Notes: a model not told the origin generated them from the letters alone. 64,000 nt of DNA from Pontimicrobium aquaticum (GCF_005047595.1 NZ_SUPL01000008.1:88854-152853), one strand, 5' to 3'. Shown: positions 54,358 to 64,000, counted from the first letter of the stretch. Numbers and translations: made by a program.

Positions 54358-55233
54358 ATGCATAAACATATTAAAAAGTATTGGTTAACTGTAAGTGCCA
54401 TTTTCTGCTGTATGTTAACATCTTATGGTCAAGATGTAATATATACGTCTCAAAAAAGCAATAACGATAATTTATATGTGATAAATTCTCGTGGACAAAA
54501 AATAGCAATAACCAACCACTCCAGAAAAGATAGTAGCCCTGTTATATCTCCTGATGGCAAGTACATAGTTTTTACTTCAGAGCGTGTTGGATGGTGGAAA
54601 ATATGGTTGATGACAATTAAAGACAAATCTTTTAAACAATTGAGTTCGTCAAGTTATGCAGCCTATTCGCCTTCTTGGTCACCTGATGGTAAATTAATAG
54701 TTTACGTAACTACAGATAAAGGTAGTCAAGAAATATTTACCATGAAACCTAATGGTGAACAGCAAGTAAATTTAACAAATAATAAAAAGGATGATATCAC
54801 GCCTTCTTGGGGAAAAGATGGTAAGATATATTATAGTACTAAACACAATGAATTTTATCAAATAGCACGTATGAATCCGGATGGTTCTGAAAAAGAAATC
54901 ATTACAAAAGATAATTGTAACAAGTTAATGCCGCAATTATCTAATAATGGTAACACACTACTATATTATGGAGACAAGTATAACAATATGGAAATTTTCT
55001 CATACAACCTAGATACTAAAATTGAGAAACGACTAACAAATAATCCTTTGGTCGATAGGCGAGCTCGCTGGTCTTTTGATGATAAAAAAATAGTATTTGA
55101 AAGAGGAAATAAAGGCAATAATCATCATATATATATTATGGATTTTGATGGTAGCAATGCAAAACAATTAACTTCCTCAGGATACAACTATGCGCCATCT
55201 TTTGTTCCTAATAGTACATCGTTTAAAAAATGA
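54358..55233 (+). CDS. Exported PD40/TolB-like beta-propeller protein B
   Basis: A 291-residue paralogue of the gene at 53511, with a signal peptide ending near TSYGQ. At least five PD40 units are visible: SPVISPDGKYIVFTSERVG, SPSWSPDGKLIVYVTTDKG, TPSWGKDGKIYYSTKHNE, MPQLSNNGNTLLYYGDK and RARWSFDDKKIVFERGNKG, each followed by a ..I..M..DG turn. It may form a propeller with or beside protein A. The spacing (four bases) implies one mRNA. The function is unknown; a ligand-binding or signalling role with the AraC regulator is inference. Confidence 0.85.
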   Translation: MHKHIKKYWLTVSAIFCCMLTSYGQDVIYTSQKSNNDNLYVINSRGQKIAITNHSRKDSSPVISPDGKYIVFTSERVGWWKIWLMTIKDKSFKQLSSSSYAAYSPSWSPDGKLIVYVTTDKGSQEIFTMKPNGEQQVNLTNNKKDDITPSWGKDGKIYYSTKHNEFYQIARMNPDGSEKEIITKDNCNKLMPQLSNNGNTLLYYGDKYNNMEIFSYNLDTKIEKRLTNNPLVDRRARWSFDDKKIVFERGNKGNNHHIYIMDFDGSNAKQLTSSGYNYAPSFVPNSTSFKK

Positions 55234-55318
55234 AGTAATTGTTAATCTAAATTCTAAAGAATTATTTTAATATAATTTAAAAATCATTTTAGAAGTATAA
55301 CAAAGTGTGTGTTTGTAT

Positions 55319-55913
<595 letters not shown>

Positions 55914-56000
55914 TATTAAAAACATCTTGTTTTCGATGTTTTTATTCTAGAAAAAAACTCAAATAGATGGTGTTTTTTTAAACTAAAATTTATACTAAAT

Positions 56001-56032
56001 AAAAACCCAGACAAAAACTGCCTGGGCTTTTT
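56001..56032 (-). terminator. Terminator of the TonB-type receptor gene
   Basis: CCCAG and CTGGG pair, and on the minus strand the stem runs into TTTTTATT. It lies about 70 bases after the receptor stop. Its sequence and the following 60-odd bases resemble 51644-51755. Confidence 0.75.
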
Positions 56033-56102
56033 ATTAATAACCTTACATTAACACTAACCATCAACTATTACGTAGGTTATTAATGGATTTTTATTTCTCT
56101 TT

Positions 56103-58568
56103 CTAGAAGATACCTCCTCCAGATTTTTCATCATTATCACGTTGTTTACGAGATTTAGCTCGGTATTTTCCGCCACCAAAACGATAATTTAAACCAATAT
56201 TCCAAGTGTTGCTTTCCCAATTAAACTCAACCTCTTGTCTAAACGGTCTGTAAGCATCTGCAGAAAAATTCATAGTATTAAAAATATCATTGTAGCTAAA
56301 GCTAAATGTGGCTTTGTTGTTAAGGAACGTATAACGCATTCCTAGGTTAACAAAATACATTGCGTTTACGTCAAATTGAATACTTTTATTTGTACCTCTG
56401 TAAAATCCAAATGCTGTAAACGATAAGCTTTTACTTGCTCTAAAGTTGTTAAACACTCTAAAGTTATAAGCAACATTATCTACTTCAACAGTTTCTAACA
56501 CAATATCATTTTCAGTTGCCACTTCTGGTGATGCTGTTAAGCGCTCACTAATACTTTTTTGTGTTTGTGAGTATAGATCGAAACTTCCGTTAATGCTCCA
56601 CCACTTTGTAGGACGATAGTTGGTAGATAATTCAAAACCATAAGCAGAGGTATTATCAAAATTATCGTCTGTTAAAATCAATCTATTGTAGTCAGCTCTA
56701 TCAACCTTAACCACAGTTGAAATCTCGTTGTTTATTCTTCTGTAAAATACACCAGCGGTAATACTCCCTTTTTCTAAATTTCTTGTGTAATTTGTTTCAA
56801 ATGAATTGGTGAATTGCGGACGTAGATCTTGATTACCAAATTTAGATATTAAAGGTGTATTAAATTCTGGTAATGGATTTACTTGTCCAACTCCTGGTCT
56901 GTCAACACGTCTGCTATAACTAAGTTGAAACGAGTTCTTTTCTGAAGCATTGAAAGTAATGAATGCCGAAGGATACACTTCAAAATAATCATTATTAAAA
57001 GGTATGTTAGTTGTTGTATCTGTGTCTAAATCTGTTTCTTTTGCTAGAGTTTCAACTTGTACATTTTCGGCACGTAAACCAACTTGAAAATTCCATTTGT
57101 TTATTTTTTTACTATAGTTTATGTAAGCAGAATAGATGTCTCTGCTGTAATCAAAATAGGTTAAGGATGGAATATAATCACCAGCTTTATTTTGTGAACG
57201 TCCGTCAGATTCATAATTGATGATGTTATCAAATAATCTTGCTTGTAAACCTAATTCTAATTTAGAGTTTTCTGATAATGGATCAACATAATCTAAATTA
57301 ATGGTCGCTCTATTTCTTTCGGTATCGTTAAGTTCGTAAAAATTAGATCTGTTATTAGCAGTTCCCGAAAACATATTGTCTGTTCTAGAATCACCATTGT
57401 ATTTGTTATAATCTACTTCCAACTCAATATTTTGTCCGTCTTTGTCAAAATCTAATTTATAATCAAAGTTGTATTGTTGTGATGTGTTGTCGCCATCATT
57501 AGCTATAACTTGATTTTGGAATGTTGCATCGTTGTAAAAAATATCAGTTTGTCCGTTTGTTCCACCATTGTAGATGTTTTGGTTGGTAAAAACTGATAAT
57601 GTGTTTTTGTCGTTTAGATAAAAATCGACACCTACTTTATAAACATAAGATTTTCTGTCATCTAATATATCTACTTCTTGGAGTGTGTTTTGGTCAATTC
57701 TATCAATGTATCCATAGTTTGCATTTTTAGAAATGTTTGTACTTCCATTTCCATAGAAATTAAATTTACCGTTACGGTAGTTTAAATTTAAAGCACTATT
57801 AAATTTTGCTTCTTTTTCATAGCTTAGCCCAACATTAGTGCTTCCATTAAATCCAACCATGGTATTTTTATGTAGTACAATATTAATAATACCACTCATG
57901 CCTTCAGGATCATATTTAGCAGAAGGATTCGTAATTAGTTCTATAGATTTAATAGCTGTAGAAGGAATTTGTTTTAACAATTGTGCTGTTGGAATGTTAG
58001 ATAGTTTTCCATCTACCATTACACGTACATTTTGGTTGCCTCTTAGGCTAATATTTCCAGTTTGCGCATCGATACTTACAGAGGGAACACCTACCATAAT
58101 ATCTGATGCTGTTCCAGTAGCAGCTAAGTCTTTACCAATAGTAATAACTTTTCTATCTACTTTCTGTTGGATGGTAGATACTTCAGCAACTACCGTTACT
58201 TCGTCCAAACCCGCTGCTTCTTCCTCCAGTCTAATATCACCTAAATCAAATTTGCGGTTTTTTCTACTTATTGTTAATTCTCTAACTACAGATTTATACC
58301 CAATATACTGAGCAGTTACTGTTATTTTTCCTTCAGGTATTTTAGTAATTTTAAAAGTTCCGTCATCTAGTGTAATGGCACCAGTAACGGTTTCTCCTTT
58401 GTCATTTTTTATAATAATGTTTACATAAGGTAAAGGTTCATTAAGCGTGGCATCTAGTACTTTTCCAGTAATAGAACCATCGATTAATTCTATTGAGTTG
58501 TTGTTTGCTGCGTGTGTGTTTTGAGCAATAAAGAATATTGCTAAACACAATGTGAATAGTTTTTTCAT
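56103..58568 (-). CDS. TonB-dependent-receptor-like outer-membrane beta-barrel protein
   Basis: An 821-residue outer-membrane receptor. Signal peptide ending near HAANN; CarboxypepD_reg-like domain (residues about 30-115: ITGKVLDATLNEPLPYVNIII, GTFKITKIPEGKITVTAQYIGYKS); a plug region near 130-235 (ATGTASDIMVGVPSVSIDAQTGNISLRGNQNVRVMVDG, given in parts); and a long barrel of aromatic-rich strands typical of the outer-membrane beta-barrel family. The C-terminus is lysine- and glycine-rich instead of ending in a canonical aromatic. No SusD partner is adjacent, so a polysaccharide uptake role is not indicated. The ligand is unknown. Confidence 0.9.
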   Translation of the reverse strand: MKKLFTLCLAIFFIAQNTHAANNNSIELIDGSITGKVLDATLNEPLPYVNIIIKNDKGETVTGAITLDDGTFKITKIPEGKITVTAQYIGYKSVVRELTISRKNRKFDLGDIRLEEEAAGLDEVTVVAEVSTIQQKVDRKVITIGKDLAATGTASDIMVGVPSVSIDAQTGNISLRGNQNVRVMVDGKLSNIPTAQLLKQIPSTAIKSIELITNPSAKYDPEGMSGIINIVLHKNTMVGFNGSTNVGLSYEKEAKFNSALNLNYRNGKFNFYGNGSTNISKNANYGYIDRIDQNTLQEVDILDDRKSYVYKVGVDFYLNDKNTLSVFTNQNIYNGGTNGQTDIFYNDATFQNQVIANDGDNTSQQYNFDYKLDFDKDGQNIELEVDYNKYNGDSRTDNMFSGTANNRSNFYELNDTERNRATINLDYVDPLSENSKLELGLQARLFDNIINYESDGRSQNKAGDYIPSLTYFDYSRDIYSAYINYSKKINKWNFQVGLRAENVQVETLAKETDLDTDTTTNIPFNNDYFEVYPSAFITFNASEKNSFQLSYSRRVDRPGVGQVNPLPEFNTPLISKFGNQDLRPQFTNSFETNYTRNLEKGSITAGVFYRRINNEISTVVKVDRADYNRLILTDDNFDNTSAYGFELSTNYRPTKWWSINGSFDLYSQTQKSISERLTASPEVATENDIVLETVEVDNVAYNFRVFNNFRASKSLSFTAFGFYRGTNKSIQFDVNAMYFVNLGMRYTFLNNKATFSFSYNDIFNTMNFSADAYRPFRQEVEFNWESNTWNIGLNYRFGGGKYRAKSRKQRDNDEKSGGGIF

Positions 58569-58775
58569 TCGTTTTTTGATTGATTGATGATGTTTAAAAA
58601 ATGTATTTTACTACATTTATACTTAACAGACGACTATATCAATTTCCTGTTACTTTTTTTAACACGTATTAACATTTTTTTAACATTTGTATCTAGCACT
58701 AAATTATAATTACATAGTGTAAATATATAATTAGGTGTGTGTTACATGTAATAATTATAATAGAAATATAAACAC

Positions 58776-59135
58776 ATGAAAAAAACTTTAGTTTTTGGGG
58801 CATCATTAAACCCTAATAGATATTCACATTATGCCATACAACGTTTAGTAGCACATAATCATGAAGTGGTTGCTTTTGGTTTACGAAAGGGAGATGTTGA
58901 AGGTGTAACTATAGATACAACACTAATTCCATACGAAGATTTAGATACAGTAACATTATATATGAATGCTAAAAGGCAAAAAGAGTATTACAATTATTTA
59001 ATTGATTTGAAACCTAATAGGATTATTTTTAATCCAGGAACCGAAAATCCTGAGTTTTTTAAGCTGTTAGAAGAAAACCATATTAATTACGAGGCAGCTT
59101 GTACGCTAGTCTTGCTTTCTACTAATCAGTACTAA
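58776..59135 (+). CDS. CoA-binding (YccU-like) protein
   Basis: A 119-residue single Rossmann-type CoA-binding domain. [21 protein letters not shown] at the N-terminus, [14 protein letters not shown] and [13 protein letters not shown] near residue 85 match the family. It resembles the nucleotide-binding half of succinyl-CoA synthetase but lacks a catalytic partner domain. The physiological role is unknown. It is divergent from the TonB-type receptor, and its 3' end overlaps the convergent symporter gene by 30 bases. Confidence 0.9.
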   Translation: MKKTLVFGASLNPNRYSHYAIQRLVAHNHEVVAFGLRKGDVEGVTIDTTLIPYEDLDTVTLYMNAKRQKEYYNYLIDLKPNRIIFNPGTENPEFFKLLEENHINYEAACTLVLLSTNQY

Positions 59136-60569
59136 ACCAATAAATGTTAGTAAACCATTAATAGGAAGTAATTCGTAGCCAACAACATAACCACCAAGAC
59201 TTTCAGCTGGAATATTTCCAATAACTGCTGTAAGAATAACAGATATAATTGCCACAATCCAAACATACTTGTCCTTTATTTGTTTTTTGGTAAAAATACC
59301 AAAGGCGAAAAGCCCTAATAATGGTCCATAAGTATAACCAGCTACAGTAAGTAAACTATCTATAACGTTACTACTAAGCACATATTTAAATATAATTATG
59401 ACTATAATGAGCATCACACTCATGCCAATGTGTGTTTTTTTGCGAATACTTTTTTGCTGGTCTTTAGGTTTCTTTTCAATGTTTAAAAAATCGACACAAA
59501 ACGAGGTAGTTAAAGAGGTTAAAGCGCTATCAGCACTACTGTAAGCAGCAGCAATTAAACCAAGCATAAAGGTAATAGCGAGGGTGATTCCTAAACCTCC
59601 ATTTAATGCAATTTCTGGGAATAGTAAATCGGTTTTTGGATTGCCATCCATAAGTGGAATACCAATGTTATGCTTTTTAGCGTAAATAAAAAGTAAGGCA
59701 CCTAAAAGCATAAATAAAAAGGTAACACCAACCAATACGACACTAAACGACACCATATTTTTTTGTGCGTCTTTTAGCGATTTACAGGTTAAGTTCTTTT
59801 GCATCATATCTTGGTCTAAACCTGTCATGCAAATGGTGATGAACATGCCTCCAACAAACGATTTAATAAAATGGCTTCTTTCCAAGAAACTGTCTGTTAT
59901 TAATACTTTGCTGTATTCTTTTAATTCATTAGAAGCTAAAAATTCGCTAAAACTCCATCCTAAGCTTTCATTTATAAAATAGATGGATAAAATCACTGCT
60001 AAAATCATAAATAATGTTTGTAGTGTATCTGTCCAAACAATGGTTTTTATACCACCTTTATTAGTATAAATCCAAATTAAAAGAATGGAAATAACTACTG
60101 TGATTTCAAAAGGCACATTCCAAGCATCAAATACAAATTGTTGCAATACAATAGCAACTAAATATAGCCTAAATGCAGCACCAAGAACTCTCGATACAAA
60201 GAAGAAAAACGCACCAGTTTTATGACTTACAAAGCCAAAACGTTGTTCTAAATACTCATAAATAGATGTCACATTAAGTCTATAATAAATAGGCATCAAT
60301 ACATAGGCTACCACAAAATATCCAAACATATAACCTAAAACCACTTGAAAATAGCTAAACTGTGAGCCATCAACCCAACCAGGAACCGAAATAAAAGTGA
60401 CTCCAGAGAGTGAAGCTCCTACCATTCCAAAAGCAACAACATACCAAGGCGATGTTTTTCCAGCTTTAAAAAAGTCGGCGTTACTGTCGTTTTTTCCAGT
60501 GAAATACGATATTAATATCAGTACGCCAAAGTAAGCTGCAATGAGTATTAGAATTTGAGTTGGATTCAT
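59106..60569 (-). CDS. Sodium:solute symporter family transporter
   Basis: A 487-residue inner-membrane transporter with about 13 hydrophobic segments, SSS family. Typical motifs are [16 protein letters not shown] near residue 54, YEYLEQRFG near 106, TDTLQTLFM and [15 protein letters not shown] near 250, and [18 protein letters not shown] near 345 forming the sodium site. The longest frame starts at 60629, but the first 20 residues there are not membrane-like and the ATG at 60569 ([15 protein letters not shown]) gives the usual periplasmic start. Substrate unknown. It overlaps the CoA-binding gene by 30 bases, and recR diverges from it. Confidence 0.9.
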   Translation of the reverse strand: MNPTQILILIAAYFGVLILISYFTGKNDSNADFFKAGKTSPWYVVAFGMVGASLSGVTFISVPGWVDGSQFSYFQVVLGYMFGYFVVAYVLMPIYYRLNVTSIYEYLEQRFGFVSHKTGAFFFFVSRVLGAAFRLYLVAIVLQQFVFDAWNVPFEITVVISILLIWIYTNKGGIKTIVWTDTLQTLFMILAVILSIYFINESLGWSFSEFLASNELKEYSKVLITDSFLERSHFIKSFVGGMFITICMTGLDQDMMQKNLTCKSLKDAQKNMVSFSVVLVGVTFLFMLLGALLFIYAKKHNIGIPLMDGNPKTDLLFPEIALNGGLGITLAITFMLGLIAAAYSSADSALTSLTTSFCVDFLNIEKKPKDQQKSIRKKTHIGMSVMLIIVIIIFKYVLSSNVIDSLLTVAGYTYGPLLGLFAFGIFTKKQIKDKYVWIVAIISVILTAVIGNIPAESLGGYVVGYELLPINGLLTFIGLVLISRKQD

Positions 60570-60675
60570 ATGTTTTAATATTTGAGTTTCAAAGTACAAA
60601 TTAAAATTTTCAAAATCCAAATAAATCAAATTCTTTCCTGTTTGATTGCAGGATAAAAATTGTAAATTCGCAAGT

Positions 60676-61293
60676 ATGGAATTCTCTTCAAAATTGCTTG
60701 AAAATGCAGTAAACGAAATGTCGCAATTACCAGGAATTGGTAAGCGTACCGCATTGCGTTTGGTGTTACATTTACTACGTCAGCCCAAAGAGCAAACAAA
60801 TGATTTGTCTAAGGCATTAACCCAAATGCGTGAGGAGATTAAGTTTTGTAAAAGCTGTCATAATATTAGCGATGTTGCTGTGTGTGAAATATGTGCAAAT
60901 CCGCATAGAAAAACAGATGTTATTTGTGTGGTAGAAGATATTCGCGACGTAATGGCTATTGAAAATACTAGCACCTTTAGAGGCTTATACCATGTGTTAG
61001 GAGGTAAAATTTCACCTATGGATGGTGTTGGGCCTCACGATTTAAACATAAATTCCTTAGTTGAAAAAGTAAAAGAGGGTGAGATAAAAGAATTGATTTT
61101 CGCTCTTAGTTCTACCATGGAAGGCGATACAACTAACTTTTATATTTATAAGCAAATCCAAGAGTTAGAAGTGATTACATCGACTATTTCCAGAGGTATT
61201 TCGGTAGGTGATGAATTGGAATATGCCGACGAGGTCACCCTCGGAAGAAGTATTGTAAATCGTGTACCTTTTGAAGCCTCATTAAAAATGTAA
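60676..61293 (+). CDS. recR: Recombination mediator protein RecR
   Basis: RecFOR-pathway protein that helps load RecA at gaps. The 205 residues show the helix-hairpin-helix ([20 protein letters not shown]), the four-cysteine zinc finger ([20 protein letters not shown]) near residue 56 and the Toprim domain ([14 protein letters not shown], then [15 protein letters not shown] and [11 protein letters not shown]). The longest frame begins with a TTG at 60646; the ATG at 60676 ([12 protein letters not shown]) matches the usual RecR N-terminus and is preferred. The next gene starts six bases after the stop. Confidence 0.95.
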   Translation: MEFSSKLLENAVNEMSQLPGIGKRTALRLVLHLLRQPKEQTNDLSKALTQMREEIKFCKSCHNISDVAVCEICANPHRKTDVICVVEDIRDVMAIENTSTFRGLYHVLGGKISPMDGVGPHDLNINSLVEKVKEGEIKELIFALSSTMEGDTTNFYIYKQIQELEVITSTISRGISVGDELEYADEVTLGRSIVNRVPFEASLKM

Positions 61294-61299
61294 TGCTTT

Positions 61300-62397
61300 T
61301 TGGATCTTTCCGTTGTCATATTAAATTATAATGTTCGCTATTTTTTAGAACTATGCTTGCACAGTGTAAAAGCTGCTACAGCTAGTATTGATGCTGAGAT
61401 TATAGTAGTTGATAATAATTCAGCCGACGATAGTTGCAATATGGTAAAGCAACTGTTTCCTGAGGTAATCCTTATAGAAAACAAAGAAAACTTAGGGTTT
61501 TCTAAGGGGAATAATCAAGGGGTTGCCATTGCAAAAGGAGACTATGTTTGTATTCTAAACCCAGATACAGTAGTGTCTGAAGATGTGTTTTTTAAATTAT
61601 TAGAATTTTCAAAAACCAAAGAGAATTTAGGTATTGTTGGTTGTAAACTAATTGATGGCTCTGGGATGTTTCTACCTGAAAGTAAACGTAATATTCCTGT
61701 GGTTAAAGTCGCGTTACAAAAAATAAGAGGAAATTCAGCCAACTATTATGCAAATCATGTTCAAGAAAATGAGGTTGCAAAAGTAGAGATACTTGTTGGA
61801 GCCTTTATGTTTATGAAACGAACAGTTTATAATCAGTTAAAAGGTTTTGATGAAGACTATTTTATGTATGGTGAGGATATTGATTTGTCTTACAAAGCCA
61901 TAAAAGCAGGATTTAATAATTATTATGTAGGCACAACTGCAATGATTCACTATAAAGGAGAAAGTACTTTAAAAGACACCAATTATGCAAAGCGTTTTTA
62001 TGGTGCGATGCAAATTTTTTACAAGAAGCACTTTAAATCTAATATTGTATTTGATGTGTTTGTTTGGTTAGGGATTAACCTTGCATACTTGTTTCGTAAA
62101 AATCCAAATAAGGTCAAGAAAGTTTCGAAAAATATGTATGCTTTTTCAAATATGAAAGCACAATTTTTATCAGAAAAGCTAAACAAAAAAGTGTTAGTAA
62201 TTAATTCTATTAGCGACATTAATGATCAAAGTACAGTAGTCTTTGATCCATCATCGATGAGATATAAAGAAATTGTTTCAAATATGATATATTTAAGTAA
62301 AAAGAAAGATATTTCTTTTAGAATTTTAATGAATAATTCTAACTTTATCATTGGTAGTGATAGTTCTAATAATAGAGGAGAAGTGATTACCTTTTAA
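61300..62397 (+). CDS. GT2 glycosyltransferase (rhamnosyltransferase-like) with C-terminal extension
   Basis: GT-A enzyme of 365 residues. LSVVILNYNVRYFLELCL, VVDNNSADDS near residue 38, NLGFSKGNNQGVAIAKGDY and ILNPDT near 83 are those of the rhamnosyltransferase-like GT2 subgroup. MYGEDIDLSYKAI near 188 is the catalytic-base region. After about residue 260 comes an extra 100 residues (KVLVINSISDINDQSTVVFDP, ISFRILMNNSNFIIGS) that look like a small alpha/beta domain absent from simple members. The start is TTG at 61300; the ATG at 61293 is out of frame. It is not in the large polysaccharide locus but follows recR. Confidence 0.87.
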   Translation: MDLSVVILNYNVRYFLELCLHSVKAATASIDAEIIVVDNNSADDSCNMVKQLFPEVILIENKENLGFSKGNNQGVAIAKGDYVCILNPDTVVSEDVFFKLLEFSKTKENLGIVGCKLIDGSGMFLPESKRNIPVVKVALQKIRGNSANYYANHVQENEVAKVEILVGAFMFMKRTVYNQLKGFDEDYFMYGEDIDLSYKAIKAGFNNYYVGTTAMIHYKGESTLKDTNYAKRFYGAMQIFYKKHFKSNIVFDVFVWLGINLAYLFRKNPNKVKKVSKNMYAFSNMKAQFLSEKLNKKVLVINSISDINDQSTVVFDPSSMRYKEIVSNMIYLSKKKDISFRILMNNSNFIIGSDSSNNRGEVITF

Positions 62398-62442
62398 ATT
62401 GAATTTATTGAAAAACCTGCAACAGAATTAATGATTTTTAAT

Positions 62443-62450
62443 TAATTTTG
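62443..62450 (+). promoter_or_regulatory. -7 promoter box of the E2 gene
   Basis: TAATTTTG followed by CA is an exact match to the Bacteroidota -7 consensus TANNTTTG and lies 38 bases before the ATG at 62488. No strong -33 TTTG is seen at the normal spacing. Confidence 0.55.
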
Positions 62451-62487
62451 CAGTCTTAAACCTAAAAATAGCATTTGTATTAACGAT

Positions 62488-63843
62488 ATGGCAAAATTTG
62501 AACTTAAGTTACCTAAAATGGGAGAGAGTGTTGCAGAGGCAACCATCACCTCTTGGTTAAAAGAGGTAGGAGATACTATTGAAGCTGATGAGGCTGTACT
62601 TGAAATAGCAACCGATAAGGTAGATAGTGAAGTCCCAAGTGAAGTTGATGGTGTACTTGTAGAAAAATTATTTGAAGTTGACGATGTTGTGCAAGTTGGT
62701 CAAACTATTGCTGTTATAGAAATTGAAGGAAGCGCAAGTGAAGCACCTGCTGCTCCTAAGCAAGAGGTAGCTCAGTCTGAACCTGAAGCACCTTCAAAAG
62801 CAGTAGCTGATGTTACGCAAACAGTTGTAGCGGCAAAAGCTGCCGTAGAAACAACAGTAAGTTCAACTGAAGATAGATTCTATTCACCATTAGTTAAAAA
62901 TATCGCTAAAAAAGAAGGACTTTCTCAAACAGAATTAGATAGTATTCCAGGAACAGGGAAAGAAGGACGAGTAACCAAAAACGATATTTTAGCATATCTT
63001 GGTGATAGAGGTAGTCAACCAGCTGCTCAGCTAGTTGCTCCAAAAGAAACAGCACCTGAGCCTGTAAAAGTGAAAAGTGAATCTACTACTCCAAAACAAG
63101 AGGTTAAAAAGGAGCCTGTGGTAGTAACTAGTGGTGATGATGAGATTATCGAAATGACCAGAATGGGTAAGTTGGTTGCTAAACATATGGTAGATTCTGT
63201 GCAAACGTCAGCACATGTGCAGTCGTTTATTGAAGCAGACGTGACTAATATTTGGAATTGGAGAAACAAACATAAAAACGCATTTAAAAACCGTGAAGGT
63301 GAAAACTTAACGTTTACACCAATTTTTATGGAAGCGGTAGCTAAAGCATTGCGTGATTATCCAATGATGAACATTTCTGTTCAAGGTGATAGTATTATCA
63401 AGAAGAAGAATATCAATCTAGGTATGGCTGCTGCCTTACCAGATGGTAATTTAATAGTTCCTGTTATTAAAAATGCCGACCAATTAAATTTAATTGGTAT
63501 GGCAAAACAAGTAAACAATTTAGCAAATCGTGCCAGACTAAACCAGTTAAAGCCTGACGACATACAAGGCGGAACTTATACCGTAACCAATGTTGGAACT
63601 TTTGGTAGCATTATGGGAACACCAATAATCAATCAACCTCAAGTAGGTATTTTAGCTTTAGGAGCCATTCGTAAAGTCCCAGCAGTTATCGAAACTTCCG
63701 AAGGTGATTATATAGGTATTCGTTACAAAATGTTTATGTCTCATTCTTACGACCATAGAGTAGTAAATGGTGCGCTTGGTGGTCAATTTGTAAAAGCAGT
63801 AAAAGATTATTTAGAAGCTTGGGATTTAGATAGAGAAATCTAA
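62488..63843 (+). CDS. Lipoyl-dependent 2-oxoacid dehydrogenase E2 acyltransferase
   Basis: E2 core subunit of a 2-oxoacid dehydrogenase complex, 451 residues. The lipoyl domain (1-78) carries the lipoylated K44 in EIATDKVDSEV. An Ala/Pro/Glu-rich linker leads to an E3-binding domain (SPLVKNIAKKEGLSQTELDS, then IPGTGKEGRVTKNDI, about 132-165). A second linker precedes the catalytic domain from about 215 to the end. The active-site segment is SYDHRVVNGALGG, with catalytic H423; the aspartate of the HxxxDG motif is an asparagine (N427). Whether it belongs to the branched-chain, pyruvate or 2-oxoglutarate complex cannot be decided; no E1 or E3 gene is in view. Confidence 0.9.
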   Translation: MAKFELKLPKMGESVAEATITSWLKEVGDTIEADEAVLEIATDKVDSEVPSEVDGVLVEKLFEVDDVVQVGQTIAVIEIEGSASEAPAAPKQEVAQSEPEAPSKAVADVTQTVVAAKAAVETTVSSTEDRFYSPLVKNIAKKEGLSQTELDSIPGTGKEGRVTKNDILAYLGDRGSQPAAQLVAPKETAPEPVKVKSESTTPKQEVKKEPVVVTSGDDEIIEMTRMGKLVAKHMVDSVQTSAHVQSFIEADVTNIWNWRNKHKNAFKNREGENLTFTPIFMEAVAKALRDYPMMNISVQGDSIIKKKNINLGMAAALPDGNLIVPVIKNADQLNLIGMAKQVNNLANRARLNQLKPDDIQGGTYTVTNVGTFGSIMGTPIINQPQVGILALGAIRKVPAVIETSEGDYIGIRYKMFMSHSYDHRVVNGALGGQFVKAVKDYLEAWDLDREI

Positions 63844-63845
63844 TA

Positions 63846-63872
63846 GTCATTCTAAGCGTTAGCAAAGAATTT
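63846..63872 (-). repeat. Dispersed intergenic repeat, copy 3 (inverted)
   Basis: On the minus strand this reads AAATTCTTTGCTAACGCTTA followed by GAATGAC, matching the halves of copies at 26284-26308 and 45109-45158. It starts three bases after the E2 stop. Confidence 0.6.
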
Positions 63873-63883
63873 CATAATGAGTC

Positions 63884-63957
63884 GTCCTAAAATAGGTTGA
63901 CAGTTTATAAATAAAAATTAGATAGGACCAGTGAAGTTAACTTCACTGGTTTTTTTG
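63884..63957 (+). terminator. 24-base perfect palindrome with T-run, plus flanking GTCCTA/TAGGAC pair
   Basis: ACCAGTGAAGTT and AACTTCACTGGT (63927-63950) form a perfect palindrome followed by six T's, a strong intrinsic terminator about 80 bases after the E2 stop. Just upstream, GTCCTA (63884-63889) and TAGGAC (63923-63928) form a second inverted pair 33 bases apart. The CCTAAAATAGGTTGACA stretch resembles insertion-sequence ends, but no transposase is visible before the window ends. Confidence 0.6.
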
Positions 63958-64000
63958 TTGTGTACAAAGTTAGGTGTTTTGTAATTAAGGCTCAAATGTG

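Noticed and set aside
56103..58568. Polysaccharide utilisation locus around the TonB-type receptor
   Set aside because: No SusD-like, glycoside hydrolase or polysaccharide lyase gene is adjacent.

Overview
The window is AT-rich chromosomal DNA from a member of the Bacteroidota, almost certainly a (probably marine) Flavobacteriaceae bacterium. The evidence is TANNTTTG-type -7 promoter boxes, a PorV/PorQ-family protein, a DUF4105 protein, a PUR/DUF3276 protein, a cyclophilin-FKBP fusion, a long-form NusB, a CarboxypepD_reg/TonB-type receptor, a glutamyl-endopeptidase-like S9 peptidase, and dispersed hairpin repeats of the kind common between flavobacterial genes. I could not assign a genus. I saw no rRNA, tRNA or CRISPR array.

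Positions 1-22048 hold a surface-polysaccharide (capsule/exopolysaccharide/O-antigen) locus: 20 same-strand genes, nearly all overlapping or separated by fewer than 6 bases. It contains glycosyltransferases of families GT2 and GT4, a nonulosonic (sialic-type) acid module neuB-neuC-neuA, a 2-hydroxyacid dehydrogenase directly after neuA, an unclassified GT-B-like protein, a Wzy/O-antigen-ligase-type membrane protein and, last, the polyprenyl-phosphate sugar-1-phosphate transferase expected to start the repeat unit. No flippase or export gene is visible, and the first gene is cut by the window edge, so the locus continues upstream.

Positions 22060-50880 are mostly housekeeping genes: a DUF4105/PorV-like outer-membrane pair, phosphatidylserine synthase, an lptB-AhpD-like-tatC-kdsD run (envelope biogenesis), a RecQ without the usual zinc cysteines, the cyclophilin-FKBP fusion, two tandem small exported proteins that resemble stand-alone T9SS C-terminal domains, a DinB/YfiT protein, GNAT, a thioredoxin-like protein, CsaA, a bile-acid:Na+ symporter-like protein, an acyltransferase, a PUR protein, an ABC exporter, leucine dehydrogenase, NusB, a DUF1573 lipoprotein, YajC, HtpG, an S9 peptidase and a KAS III-like enzyme.

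Positions 50900-56100 form an accessory patch. It holds a coiled-coil lipoprotein, a decayed reverse-strand gene with an internal TGA and a frameshift (51827-52238), a membrane-anchored AraC regulator followed by two exported PD40/TolB-like beta-propeller proteins, and a 595-bp internally deleted IS3-family remnant that still has both inverted repeats. Related terminator-containing segments lie on both sides of this patch (about 51643-51755 and 56001-56100).

Positions 56103-64000 return to core genes: a large TonB-type beta-barrel receptor, a CoA-binding protein, a sodium:solute symporter, recR, a GT2 with an added C-terminal domain, and a lipoyl E2 acyltransferase whose catalytic HxxxDG motif reads HxxxNG. 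Starts were moved from the longest reading frame where the sequence favoured it (neuC, PorV-like, ABC exporter, DUF1573, symporter, recR). Functions rest on motif recognition by eye; no database search was run.
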